DNA from: Verticillium longisporum
Lineage: Eukaryota; Ascomycota; Sordariomycetes; Glomerellales; Plectosphaerellaceae
Direction: 5' to 3'
NCBI GenBank assembly: GCA_019188255.1
Contig: JAETXT010000011.1
Span: forward strand, 2,294,001-2,358,000
Length of the DNA: 64,000 nucleotides
Shown: one piece after another, positions 34,173-44,264 of the stretch
Layout: each line of letters opens with the position of its first letter
Numbering within the stretch: position 1 is the stretch's first letter
Notes under the pieces: generated by a model
Told to the model about the DNA's origin: nothing
The model's database searches: none
The model's input: only the letters and a program-made list of their open reading frames with translations
Position numbers and translations under genes: made by a program

Positions 34173-36002
34173 ATGGCGACGATACCGACCGAGCACAAGT
34201 CGAGTCTCGACGTTATGGACGAGAAGCACACGACCAAGGAACCCTCGAGCTCCCCGACTGTCGGCTCCCCGACTGTCGGCTCCCCGACTGTCAGCTCCCC
34301 GACTGTCAGCTCCCATGGACCGCCTACTCCCCCCCTCACTGCGGCCGGCCCACCCACAGATGAGGCCGAGAAGAATTACCAACCCAAGACGCTCAAGTTC
34401 TGGCTCATCATGGCCTCTAACTTTGTCGCCATGTTTCTTGTCGCCCTAGATCGCACCATCATCGCCACCGCCATCCCTCGCATCACAGACGAGTTCCAGT
34501 CCCTCGGCGACATTGGCTGGTACGGCTCGGCCTACATGCTGACCACGGCCGCCTCCCAGCTTCTCTTCGGTCGCATCTACAAGTTCTACAGCCCCAAGGT
34601 CGTCTACCTCGCGAGCATTGTCGTCTTTGAGATCGGCTCTCTCCTGTGCGGCGTCGCTCCCAACTCGGCAGTGCTCATCACTGGTCGCGCCGTTGCCGGC
34701 TTTGGCTCCGCCGGCATCTTCACCGGCTCCATGATGATTCTCATCACCATCGTTCCCCTCCACAAGCGGCCCATGTTCCAGGGCGTCTTTGGCATGGTTT
34801 TCGGCGTCGCTGCTGTCATCGGGCCTCTTGTCGGCGGCGCGTTTGCTGGAAGCGCGACCTGGCGCTGGTGCTTCTACATGAACCTGCCCATCGGAGGTGT
34901 CGCCTTGATCTTCCTCTTCTTGATGCTCCAGGCGCCCCAGAAGCCCTCGAAACCCGTGTCGTTGACCAAGCACATCACCCGCCTCGACCCCCTAGGATCC
35001 TTCTTCTTCATCCCTTCCATTGTCGCCCTCCTGCTGGCCCTGCAATGGGGTGGCGCGACCTACGCTTGGAGCAACGGCCGTATCATCGCCCTCTTTGTCG
35101 TATTCGCCCTGGCTTTTGCTGCCTTTGCTGCTATCCAGATCTTCATGCCCGACACAGCTCAGGTCCCCGTGCGCATCATCTCCCAACGAACCGTCCTCGC
35201 TGGCACTTTCTTCATGATCTTCCTCGCCGGCTCCATGATGCTGGCAGTCTACTATGTGCCCTTGTGGTGTAACGTTTTCTTCGTCCCCTTGCAGATTATT
35301 GGCTAACCAAGTCCAGTCCAAACTGTCAAAGGCTTCGATCCTGTCCAGTCAGGAATCGACACCCTCCCACTCGTCCTCAGCCTCGTCGCCTCCTCCATCA
35401 TGTCCGGGCTGATCACCCAGCGCACCGGTTACTACACCCCCGCTATGCTCCTCTGCCCCTCCGTCATGGCCGTCGGTCTCGGTCTCATGAGCACCTTCAA
35501 CCCCGGCAGCAGTACGGCCGCTTGGGTCGGCTTCCAGTTCCTCACGGGCTTCGGCCTCGGCTTCGGCATGCAGACAGTCGGCCTGGCCGTGCAGACGGTC
35601 CTGCCGCGCGAGGACGTATCAACCGGTCTGGCCATTACCTTTTTCGGACAGCAGCTCGGCGGCGCCGTGTTCCTGGCCGTGGGGCAGGCGATTCTCAGCA
35701 ACCTACTCGTTGATCGCCTATCGAGCGTGCCGGGCCTAGATCCCGATGCGATTGTGCAGAGCGGCGCAACGGATCTGCACGATGTCGTGCCCGCAGAGGA
35801 TTTTGATGTTGTCGTCGCGGCGTACAACTTTGCGTGTACGAGGATCTTCTTGGCCGGCATGGGGCTGGCGATGGTGACGCTGGCGTGTGCGCTGTGCGTC
35901 GAGTGGAGGAGCGTCAAGAAGGGAAAGCAGGGGCCGGGGAAGGCTGCTGATGCGGAGGCTTTCAAGGAGAACAAGGGGGACACGGAGGCGTCGTCTTCTT
36001 GA
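34173..36002 (+). CDS. MFS exporter, DHA2 (14-helix) drug/toxin efflux type
   Basis: Proton-driven exporter in the plasma membrane. Exons are 34173-35268 and 35317-36002 (593 residues); the 48-nt intron splits the Phe codon in PLWFQTVKGFDPVQSG. The N-terminal tail has four copies of a 15-base repeat coding SPTVG/SPTVS. Motif D1 is LDRTIIATAIPRITDEF at the end of helix 1; the motif A position reads LLFGRIYKFYSPKVVYL; motif C is the GPLVGGAFAGSATWRWCFYM region. About fourteen hydrophobic segments can be counted, with the C-terminal tail rich in Lys and Glu. Similar proteins export aflatoxin-, HC-toxin- or antifungal-type compounds; the substrate here is unknown. No biosynthetic gene sits beside it. 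Confidence 0.9.
34251..34310. repeat. 15-bp tandem repeat in the MFS N-terminal tail
   Basis: Four in-frame copies of TCCCCGACTGTCGGC, the last two with one base changed to give AGC. They code a Ser/Pro/Thr-rich spacer in the cytosolic tail. In-frame units can be gained or lost without breaking the gene. Confidence 0.9.
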
Positions 36003-36300
36003 TGTGGAGGGGTCTCGAAGAACAGGCTGGGATGCCTGGAAGAGAGTTGCCAGGTAAGTTTCGTCAGCTGAGCGAGGCAGACGGTCAAAAGGTAAGTCAG
36101 GAATGTTAGGCATTGCATTACATTAGACAGCGTTGAGGCAAACGTCCCAATTATGGACTTAAACTTGTTTAGATTCATCTTGATGATAATGTACCTGCTC
36201 CATCGTCGTGAAAGTACCCACTAGTTCGTCTGATCCTACATCTGTCTAGCCATGGCCACGCTGGAACCGTAGGTATACCCCTTACTTCGGTGGCATCGTT

Positions 36301-37371
36301 TCAAGTGAATATCCTCACAGACTCGCCATGCGTCACGCCCGGATCATTAAACCTCAACCCCCGATCCAGACCCGAAATGGCCTCCAGCTCCCCGGCCTCG
36401 AGGTCAAACCCGCAGCAGTCGAGGTTCTCCCGCACCCTCTCGGCCCGCATCGACTTGGGAATGACGACGATGCCGCGCTGCGTGCACCACCTCAGCAGCA
36501 CCTGCCCCGGCGTCCGGCCATGGCTCGCAGCGATGGCCTTGACGAGGGGCACCTCCATGAGCGGCGGCGCGGCGGCGGCGCGCGGGTTGCCGAGCTCGAG
36601 GAACGACTGCGGGCCGAACGTCGAGTAGGCCGTGACGGCGACGCCGCTCTCGCGCGCCATGGCCACGAGCTGCGGCTGCGCGAGGTAGGGGTGGTGCTCG
36701 ACCTGCAGCACGGCGGGCGGGACGCGCGCGTAGGTCAGCAGGTCGTAGAGCAGCTGGGCGTCAAAGTTGGACACGCCGATCGAGCGCAAGGGGCCGGCGC
36801 GGACGCCCGGCGCGTCGACGAGGGCCTCGAGGGCGCGCCACGTGTCGGCGAGGGGCACGCGGGCGCGCGGGTGCAGCCGCGTCTTGGCGGCGTCGGCGTG
36901 CCACGAGGGGAAGCGCGAGACGGAGGGGTCGACCCACTGCGTCGCGATGGGGAAGTGGATGAGGTAGAGGTCGAGGTGGTCGAGGCCCCAGGCGCGGAGC
37001 TCCTCGTTTGCCATGCGCGTCGCGTGGGCCGGCGCGTGGTGGTTGTTCCACAGCTTGGACGTGATAAAGAGGTCCTCTCGGCTTACGAGGCCGTGGGCTA
37101 TCGCGCGGCGGACCCCCTGGCCTGCCTCGGCTGAGTTGGCGTAGCCGTAGGCGCCGTCGATGTGGCGGTAACCGGCCTTGATGGCTCCGTAGACGGCGTC
37201 GGCGGTCTGGGCCGCCGGGACTTTCCACAGGCCGAAGCCGACTTGAGGGATGTACTTGGAAGAGATTGTCGGTATGGACTTGGTGAGCATGGAGAGGGAG
37301 AGGGAGTGACTTACATGGCCAGAGGAGAGCTTCAATCGGGGGATGCTCGCAGCTATGGAGGGGCCCTTCAT
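36301..37371 (-). CDS. Aldo-keto reductase, xylose reductase (Xyl1)-like
   Basis: NAD(P)H-dependent reductase of aldoses and other carbonyls. Reading down the minus strand, exons are 37371-37315 and 37254-36301, giving 336 residues. Removing the intron joins KLSSGH to YIPQVGFGLWKVP, the canonical AKR2 start. The catalytic tetrad is present: Asp and Tyr in HIDGAYGYAN, Lys in ITSKLW, His in LYLIHFP. The cofactor segment is IPKSMRAERVRENL, with Lys-Ser rather than a form that would settle NADPH versus NADH. The 60-nt intron has no stop and is a multiple of three, so an unspliced reading adds 20 residues. GC3 is markedly high in the middle of the gene compared with neighbours. The exact substrate is not certain. 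Confidence 0.9.
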   Translation of the reverse strand: MKGPSIAASIPRLKLSSGHVSHSLSLSMLTKSIPTISSKYIPQVGFGLWKVPAAQTADAVYGAIKAGYRHIDGAYGYANSAEAGQGVRRAIAHGLVSREDLFITSKLWNNHHAPAHATRMANEELRAWGLDHLDLYLIHFPIATQWVDPSVSRFPSWHADAAKTRLHPRARVPLADTWRALEALVDAPGVRAGPLRSIGVSNFDAQLLYDLLTYARVPPAVLQVEHHPYLAQPQLVAMARESGVAVTAYSTFGPQSFLELGNPRAAAAPPLMEVPLVKAIAASHGRTPGQVLLRWCTQRGIVVIPKSMRAERVRENLDCCGFDLEAGELEAISGLDRGLRFNDPGVTHGESVRIFT

Positions 37372-37752
37372 GGTGCTCTATGTCGGAGGGAGATATTACG
37401 TCAAAGATGGTATTCGCGTGGCTCTGGGTATTTTGAAGCCTTTGATGTAGAGTGAAAGTGATATGTGTCTGAATGAATGGACAGACAAGGCTGACGGTTT
37501 CTTGATGATCATCGTCACAGGGAGGGTCTACTTCATGTACCTATGTGGGTTCATCGGAGGGGGTTCTCGAGGGGTTCTCTCTAGAGCCTCTTGAAACCCC
37601 GGGGTTCATCCCGTCACGAGGCCTGTGCGTCGAGGCTCCTGCGTCTCAAGCTACAACTGGACGTCACCTCTGTCAATTGAGCTCCAACAGCTGCAGGTCC
37701 AGGAACCTTGGTCATTGATCCCCGACATCACCATCGTCACACAGCCGACACA
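37372..37752. promoter_or_regulatory. Divergent promoter, aldo-keto reductase / SEH1
   Basis: The 381 bases between two start codons that point away from each other. No defined site recognised. Confidence 0.5.
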
Positions 37753-39069
37753 ATGGCTCATCCTCCAGAACCGCCGTTTGTCGCCGAAGAGCGCGCCGGG
37801 TTCGACCTCAACCTCTCCCACGGCCACCGAGACCTAGTCCAATCCGTCGCCTTCAATGCCTATGGCGATCGCTGCGCGACCGGCGCCGTCGACGGCAAGA
37901 TTCGAGTCTTCAATCGCCACAAGGACGGCGTCTGGCGCCTCTGCGACACCTGGGGCGCGCACGGCGGCGAGACTCTAGAGCTTCAGTGGCTTCCTCCGAC
38001 CGTCTACCCGAATCTGCTCGCCTCCCTCGGTGGCTACGGCCGCTTCAAGCTCTGGGCCGAAGACCCGTCCGCTGCCCCGGGCCGCCGATTCAGCGCTGGA
38101 TCCTCTCGTACCCTCTCCGGCAAGCCCGCCTTCGAGACGCGTTCCAACAAGGCTCCCTACCGCTCCTTCTCCATCAAGCACAACGAGGAGACACGCCACA
38201 CCTACCTTGCCCTCCTCGCCGCCGACGGCAGCCTCTCCGTCTACGAGAACGACCAGCCCGAGAACCTGTCCGAGTACACCCTCATCGACGATTTTGCCGT
38301 CGCCCCCAAGCCCGCGCGCGGCGAAGAGGTCAGCTTCAAGGTCGAGTTCGACCCCAACCCTGACCCCTGCTACACCGCTCTGCGCGCCGGCGTCCCCACC
38401 GATTCTCTCGCCATTGTCGTCGCCGCCATGGGCACCGTCAAGCTCTACCGCTCCCGCGACATCATCACAGCCTCCTATGGCGTGCCGCAAGCTCAGAAGG
38501 AGTTCTACCTCGCCGCCGAGATTGGCCCCGGCGCCCATCGTGGCCTCGTCCGCGACATTGCCTGGGCCCCCGGCAACGTCCGCGGCTACGACACCATCGC
38601 CTCAGCCTGTCAGGACGGCTACGTCCGCGTCTCCCGTGTCGAGACGCCCTAGGACGAGAACGACGGCAAGACATGGGCTGCCGCCGATCTCGTCCGCCGC
38701 GAGACCCAGACCGGCGGCGGTGCTGGCGCCGGCGCTGGCGGCGAGGCCCTCGCCGCCGCCATCGGCCCCCCGCACCGGAAGCACCAGCACCAGTCCGGCC
38801 TCAGCGCGAGCCTCGCCAAGTCGGGCGCCACCGCCGAGCGGCAGTCGTCGGGTCAGCCGGGCCAGGTGGCGCACGTCGTGCGCGAGGTCGCCAAGCTCGA
38901 CAGTCACCGGACGCCCGTGTGGCGCGTCGACTTTGACGACGACGGCCAGATCCTCGGCAGCACGGGCGACGACGGCAAGTTGGTCTTTTACCGGCAGACG
39001 CCGCAGGGGGCGTGGGCCAAGAGCTCTGAGCTGGGCATGCTCAAGACGCGCATGGCCACGCCGTCGTGA
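37753..39069 (+). CDS. SEH1: Nucleoporin Seh1-like WD40 protein with an in-frame TAG
   Basis: Seh1 is a beta-propeller of the Y-shaped nuclear pore subcomplex and of the SEA/GATOR2 complex at the vacuole. No intron is needed. The start at 37753 (MAHPPEPPF) suits the family; an upstream ATG at 37708 would add 15 residues. Family segments: LSHGHRDLVQSVAFNAYGDR, GKIRVFNRHKDGVWRLCDTW, LWAEDPSAAPGRRFS, EFYLAAEIGPGAHRGLVRDI, WAPGNVRGYDTIASACQDGY. A TAG at 38650-38652 ends the frame after 299 codons. The same frame then continues for 138 codons with clear Seh1 sequence (DENDGKTWAAADLV, HRTPVWRVDFDDDGQILGST, DDGKLVFYRQ), including the last WD repeat. So the protein is either truncated, losing a propeller blade, or the TAG is a base error. 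No intron can remove it. Confidence 0.9.
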
Positions 39070-39824
39070 GTGATGGACACTCGACATCATGCCATGAGTT
39101 GATCAAACCACGAAAAGGCGTCCGAGGGGCCCATGTCAAGTTCGTCTGAGCCCGCGACACCTGTCATGAATGCGGCGGGAACGTACAGCACGGCACGGAT
39201 GCCGATCGCCGCGCCAAGCCTCGAGGCCAACGGCCTTGAGTCGGCTACGGAAGCCGAGCTGGCAGCGGCATGGACTTATGCACTGAACCAGCAAAATCCA
39301 CAGTGCCCGCGGCTGTGGTCTTCGGAACGACGAATGTACACGTGCTGCCTTGACCACCTTGAACAGAGCCGTCTATAGATGGATGGTCTAGCAGGAGAGT
39401 CTCGGGCTGCTGCTGTTGGTGGCGCCAATTTGAGCAATAGATGGCTCGACTGTGGGCGGAGAAACCTGAGGAGACCAGTAGCCTTACCTGTGGCTTGGCT
39501 CAAAATAGGAGCTGGGTTAGTTAGACGCCCAAATTTGATAAGTCTAGAGATGAGCTCGTTCAAATGAAACCGATGCATCACGACTCGATACTTGGAGCAT
39601 ATCCCAAATCAAGCATGACTCATCAATAGAATGGTACAAATTGCTTTCCCCATCCAAAGTCGCACAACCCTAGCCTGACCTCTCATCGAGCAACCACCAC
39701 CTTCATCAGCCAACTTTGAGCGAATAACGCTAATCCCTATACAAGGGCCGTGGGTATCTCCCCTCTGTACAAACCAGACTGAACCAAGCCCAAACGCCCG
39801 AACCAAAACGCTCCGCCACTGTCT
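39070..39824. other. Convergent gap between SEH1 and SPT3
   Basis: Holds two 3' ends; no further gene seen. Confidence 0.5.
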
Positions 39825-42158
39825 TCAGATCTGCAAATGGTCAGTCAACGTGCGTCACCAAGGTTGAACAGATAGGCAAACTCACAATATTGAGAGTGGT
39901 GTGCAGCGGCAGCCTTGAGCCGTTGAGCATGGCCCTGATCTTCTTGGGCCGCTGCTGAAGCCGTCGGAACGCCTCCTGGACGTGTCGCGGCTCAATGGGC
40001 GTCTTTCCCTCACTGGGCGGATCAAAGAGACCTTGCTGCGCCTTGCGCTTCTTCGATGCGCCCTCGCCGTCCACTCCGCCGCCGCCGCCGCTCTGCGCCT
40101 TGACGAGTTCCTCCTGCTCCTTGACCTTGAGCGCTCCCTCCGTGAGGGTCTGCACCATCTCAAAGGTCAGAAAGCCGAGAATATCAACAATGTCGTCCGA
40201 CGGCTTGCTGTCCGTCACGATGCCGAAGCCGGCCCACTCGCGAAACCGCTTGCCCTTGCGGTATGTGAACGACGCCTGTCGATACTCAGACCATGTAACG
40301 TACTCTTCCTTTGTCATGGCTTTCGTGCGTTCATCAGCCTTGCGCAGGCGCTGCAGAGTGATAAAGTTCATCTCTTCCTCTTCCTCATCTTCCTCGTCGT
40401 CACGCTCGGGTACGTCGACAGGGTAGAACGATGACGGCTCCCAGGGAAGTCCGACCTTGGCCTTCTTGTTCTTCTTTGCTGCATCATCCACCGGGCCGCC
40501 GGCTGCAACACCGCCGCCGGGGTCTTCGCCGGCGCCGAGGTCGGCGGCTCCTCCCTTGTCATCGGAGTCCTTGACGTTCTTGCGGACGTCTTTCCACGAA
40601 AGGAAGGTGCGGAGACGAGAGACTTTTGCGGTGTCGTGGCGGATCTGGAAAATCAAGTCGTTGATGTTGATGGACCGAGATCCACGACGGGCCGCCTGGT
40701 CGGTACATTGTCTGAGCTGGGACGGTTAATTTTGAACCTGCTGCGCGTGAATGATGACCTACTAGCTCGACAACTTGCTCACGCACGATGCCCTCTATAA
40801 TGTTTGTTGTCTCGACAGAAGGTTCAGCAGTCTCGCCAGAGACGTACATCATCTGTCGGAATGTGTCAGTAAGCCGTGCTCGGAAGTCCTCAGCCGTTTC
40901 TTCATCAAACAACAACGAGTCGTCAGGCGAGAAAGAAATGTCGTTCAAGTGGATTTCCATGTCACAATAGACCAGTGTAAGTTCCTGAGGCTCTGTGGTC
41001 AAGTCTCTAGGTGGAGGGCCGTCTGTCGACACCGCGACATTGTGGATTGACTGGAAGCCAGAGTGGAAGCAAGCGCCGACCGTATCGTCAAATGCTGTCT
41101 GGAACAATTCGCCTGCTTCGTGCTGCGCCTGACTACGTGCCAAGGCCAGCGTCCTGGCACCACGAGGGCGACCTTTGCGCTTTCCTCTTGAGAATCCAGG
41201 CCACGGAGTGGGGTGGTTCGGGCCAGACTTAGGCGTCGCGCCTGCGGGGAAGTCGATCAGGCCTTGGTTGGAAATGCCACTCATGATGACTGTCGGACTT
41301 CTGCGAGAGAATCCCACGATCCGTAAAGGAGGGCACAACCCTTCGACCGTTTTTGAGCACTCGTTTGTGGTTGAGCACTCGTTTGTGGTTGGGCACTCGT
41401 TTGTGGAGCGAACAGTTGGTTCTGGAGGTGTTTAAAGAAGACGTCGTTGGAATGAATCAGCGTCCAGGTCAGCGCGGGCTGACGAGGGGCTGTCGCGGTT
41501 TGAAGATGCGAGATTGTTGACGGCCGACGTCCAAGATATCCGCTTGGCCTGGTGACAAGTCACAGGAAAGTGATAGTTGTTGGTGTTGTCGGCGTTGTCG
41601 AGCTGACGGCATGCGTATCCCTGTCGGCATGGCCATTTTGAATGGTAGGCCCCCCGAGTGTGAAGCACCAGCAGCGGCGGGTGCTTTAACTAGGCGACGA
41701 TGAATGGCTTAGGCAGCGACAAATGTCCGACCTGAATATTGTTGCTCGACTTTCGACGTGACTTGTGAAGAGCCTTCTCGTGACAAGCATCCTCTATTGG
41801 GCAGTCCACTCCACAGCAAACCGCTTCGTTGTCGCAGCAGTGATTCGACCACGCATCGACGATGGGATTTCTCACTTTACTATCTCTTGATCCTGGCATG
41901 TCATGGATCACCTAGTGATACCGGGGAGGACACAAGGACAGAGTCGAAGCAAGTGGCCAGACAGACGGCGCTGGGTGATCTCCTGATCAACCCACAAATG
42001 GCACGACGCGCATTCGAAGGCTCGTTCCCATGGCCTCCAGGAACATCATACAGGCGCATTTTCGGTGGGAAAGAATTGACGAATAGGGTACGTGGGGTGC
42101 CTACCTGACTGATCTCCTGGCGATACTTGAACGCCTTGTCGTTTCTAGCGTCGCCCAT
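39825..42158 (-). CDS. SPT3: SAGA subunit Spt3, with a 1.25-kb first intron
   Basis: Histone-fold subunit of the SAGA coactivator that helps deliver TBP to promoters. Proposed exons, reading down the minus strand: 42158-42105, 40852-40763, 40716-39886 and 39830-39825, all phase 0, giving 326 residues (yeast Spt3 has 337). Exon 1 codes [18 protein letters not shown] and ends at a GTAGGC donor. Exon 2 begins [18 protein letters not shown] directly after a CCGACAG acceptor. Together they give the canonical KYRxEIxQMMxVSGE start. Later landmarks: [88 protein letters not shown]. Alternatively translation could begin at 41284 in the open frame just upstream of exon 2, giving 452 residues with a non-canonical N-terminus. 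The family is certain; the 5' structure is an inference. Confidence 0.88.
40853..41284 (-). other. Open frame of 144 codons inside the long SPT3 intron
   Basis: From ATG at 41284 the frame runs without a stop straight into SPT3 exon 2. It contains [17 protein letters not shown], which includes an AT-hook-like core (KGRPRG), and an acidic end ([18 protein letters not shown]). Codon third positions look moderately GC-biased, like real coding DNA. I do not recognise the sequence. It could be an alternative first exon of SPT3, an inserted exon, or chance. Confidence 0.4.
41355..41406. repeat. 18-bp tandem repeat in the SPT3 5' region
   Basis: About 2.9 copies of GAGCACTCGTTTGTGGTT; the third differs by one base at its start. 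It lies 71 bases upstream (on the minus strand) of the open frame at 41284. Confidence 0.85.
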
Positions 42159-42757
42159 CGCGACGGTGGATGAGAACGACCGCGTTGGGCCACTTAAGGG
42201 ATACTTTGATATCGGTAATACAAGCAGTCTATGAAGCCACAAAGAGCGAGCTCTCGATATTTGTAATGGATGGATGATAAGACAGAAGCAATGGATGCAC
42301 AAGGTCTAAGATACATGGTGTTCATCCATGTCGTTGGGAATGCCCCACACAACAAGTGGCGGCTAAACTGTGGCTTTTCCTGACACACCACACTGGTACT
42401 CGAGATATTGCTAAAGACACACCCCATGGCGTCCTGATATATCCACCCTCTCAAAATCATCGCCTGGATCTTCAACTCATCAACACTGCTGTTAACATCG
42501 GCACCTGTACGCCAGCCCGGGAATCTGTGTTTCTCAGGTCAAATCAGATGATTTTCAGATGTCAGCCGTGATTTATTGCGTTGTCTAGGCCGCCAGCTCC
42601 ATACCCAAGGCAGCAGTAATCTCAGTCACGCCGTCAATCGCCAACTACCTACCTCAGGGATCTACCTACCTAGCTCATGTCCTTACCAGCGTCGGCAAGA
42701 CGAATACGTCAAACGCATTTTTGACCTGGCACTTTTGGAATCTCACATCCGATCACC
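42159..42757. promoter_or_regulatory. Divergent promoter, SPT3 / RRN11
   Basis: 599 bases between two start codons reading outward. The RRN11 side carries CTACCTACCT-type repeats around 42643-42675. No specific factor site recognised. Confidence 0.45.
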
Positions 42758-44128
42758 ATGGAATCTTCAAGCGCCCCTCGAAAACGCAGGAGAGCCACCA
42801 GCTTGCCCTCATCCCCTAACAGCAGCCCTCCTACCGTCACCCGCCTCCCAGACGCTATCATCAACCCCCTCAGTCACACTCCCGGCAGTCTTAAGCAACT
42901 ACTGGCCGCCGGTCTCACCGAACATGATCGACTGCCATCGCTTCAGCAGCCCGGATTTCCTCATCGTCCGTACCGGGACGCCACGAGACGACAGAAGCCT
43001 CGCCGGTGGAAAGCCCCCTCCACCGCCCCTGTTGCCGACACAGACACAGACGCAGAGGACTCCCGCGCCGAGACCGATTTCGAGACAGAAGCCGAGTCGG
43101 GGCACGAGTCGTCCCTCTCCAAACCCCAGTCCTATGCAGCGGAGCGTGCCGCTCTTCAGCCCTTGGCTCGCTCCATCGCCGTCTTCCTCGCCCGCGGCGA
43201 CATCCTCGCCGCCAAGCGCGCCTTTGGCCTTCTCATGCGCTCTCGTGTCTCTGGAAAACCCGTCGATATTCGGCGCAATCATTACTGGGAGCTTGGTGCT
43301 GAGATCCTCATGCGCGAGCCCGTGTCGGAGGAAAACGCGGCTTGGGCGCCGACAGACGACAGTGACATGTCCCGAGAGAGGCGCCGCAAGAAGCAGCAGC
43401 ACCGCTACCCGATCTCCAATGTGCCGCAGGTCAAGGAATACTTTCAGGGCCTCATTCGGAATTACCCCCACCATCTCGGTGCGAGAAAGGCAGCTTCGGC
43501 CCTGCAGTTTTGGCCGGCGCAGGTCAGCTACGAGATCAGCCAGATGCACGCCCAACACACCGCTGCACTGGACGACCTACGTGCTGACGCGGAGAGCTGG
43601 GAGATGGATCCGGATATGGACATGTACAATGAAGAGGCTGACGATGAATTCGACTCTGAAGACAGAGACCCATTCAACCCGGACGGCAGTTCTAGAGGCA
43701 GGCCTCGCGGGCTCGATGCGTTGGTGGACGCCCGCGAAAAGCGAATGCGCCAGGCTCGAGACGAGATCCGCACAAAGACTCTTGACGGAATGCGCGATCT
43801 CGCCTCGCGCATGGACAAGATACTGGACAGTCCGCCGTTCTCGCGAAGCCCCGAGCTGCAGCGGCTGCGCGGGATCGTCTCGCTGTACATCGCCGACCTG
43901 CTTGTGCCCGCGGACTGTCCTCATCCAGAAGACCGGCAAGAAGCCGAAGCCAAGAAGTTGGCTGAAGGCGAGATAGCCATAAAGTTCTTCCGCACAATGG
44001 AGCAGCTAGGCGGAAAGCTCGACCACGCGATGCACGGAGCCCTCGACATGGACCGCGAAGGTAGTGAGGGCCCTACCAGGCACACCTTTGCATCGCTACC
44101 GATTCGGGATCACAGGGTTGGTGGGTAG
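42758..44128 (+). CDS. RRN11: RNA polymerase I-specific initiation factor, Rrn11-like
   Basis: Rrn11 is part of the core factor that recruits RNA polymerase I to rDNA promoters in the nucleolus. Single exon of 456 residues. A basic, Ser/Pro-rich N-terminus (MESSSAPRKRRRATSLPSS) is followed by an acidic linker (residues about 85-115). The conserved part begins with ALQPLARSIAVFLARGDILA and RAFGLLMRS, a helical-repeat-like stretch, and continues with LIRNYPHHLGARKAASALQF (residues about 230-250). A charged C-terminal region (LDALVDAREKRMRQARDEIR) is typical of the fungal forms. The start codon is the first in frame and has a CACCATGG context. The assignment rests on these segments and on length, without a single diagnostic motif, so it is less certain than others here. 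Confidence 0.75.
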   Translation: MESSSAPRKRRRATSLPSSPNSSPPTVTRLPDAIINPLSHTPGSLKQLLAAGLTEHDRLPSLQQPGFPHRPYRDATRRQKPRRWKAPSTAPVADTDTDAEDSRAETDFETEAESGHESSLSKPQSYAAERAALQPLARSIAVFLARGDILAAKRAFGLLMRSRVSGKPVDIRRNHYWELGAEILMREPVSEENAAWAPTDDSDMSRERRRKKQQHRYPISNVPQVKEYFQGLIRNYPHHLGARKAASALQFWPAQVSYEISQMHAQHTAALDDLRADAESWEMDPDMDMYNEEADDEFDSEDRDPFNPDGSSRGRPRGLDALVDAREKRMRQARDEIRTKTLDGMRDLASRMDKILDSPPFSRSPELQRLRGIVSLYIADLLVPADCPHPEDRQEAEAKKLAEGEIAIKFFRTMEQLGGKLDHAMHGALDMDREGSEGPTRHTFASLPIRDHRVGG

Positions 44129-44264
44129 AATTCGCAGCCTGCAAGATCACAGTCCCAGCGCCATCGAAGGCGGAGGTCTCGAAAGGACATTGCACACAAT
44201 TAGGAGAAATAATGATTCGAGACTTTGGGATGAACACTTTCTAACCCTCTTCCTACGGCAAGCC

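Noticed and set aside
17446..36002. A complete secondary-metabolite gene cluster
   Set aside because: Methyltransferases, a P450, a regulator and an exporter are present, but no core synthase; a starch enzyme and 2-kb gaps lie between them.
38650..38652. Programmed stop-codon readthrough in SEH1
   Set aside because: The TAG lacks the CTA context known for efficient fungal readthrough, and other single-base defects are nearby; not excluded, only less likely.
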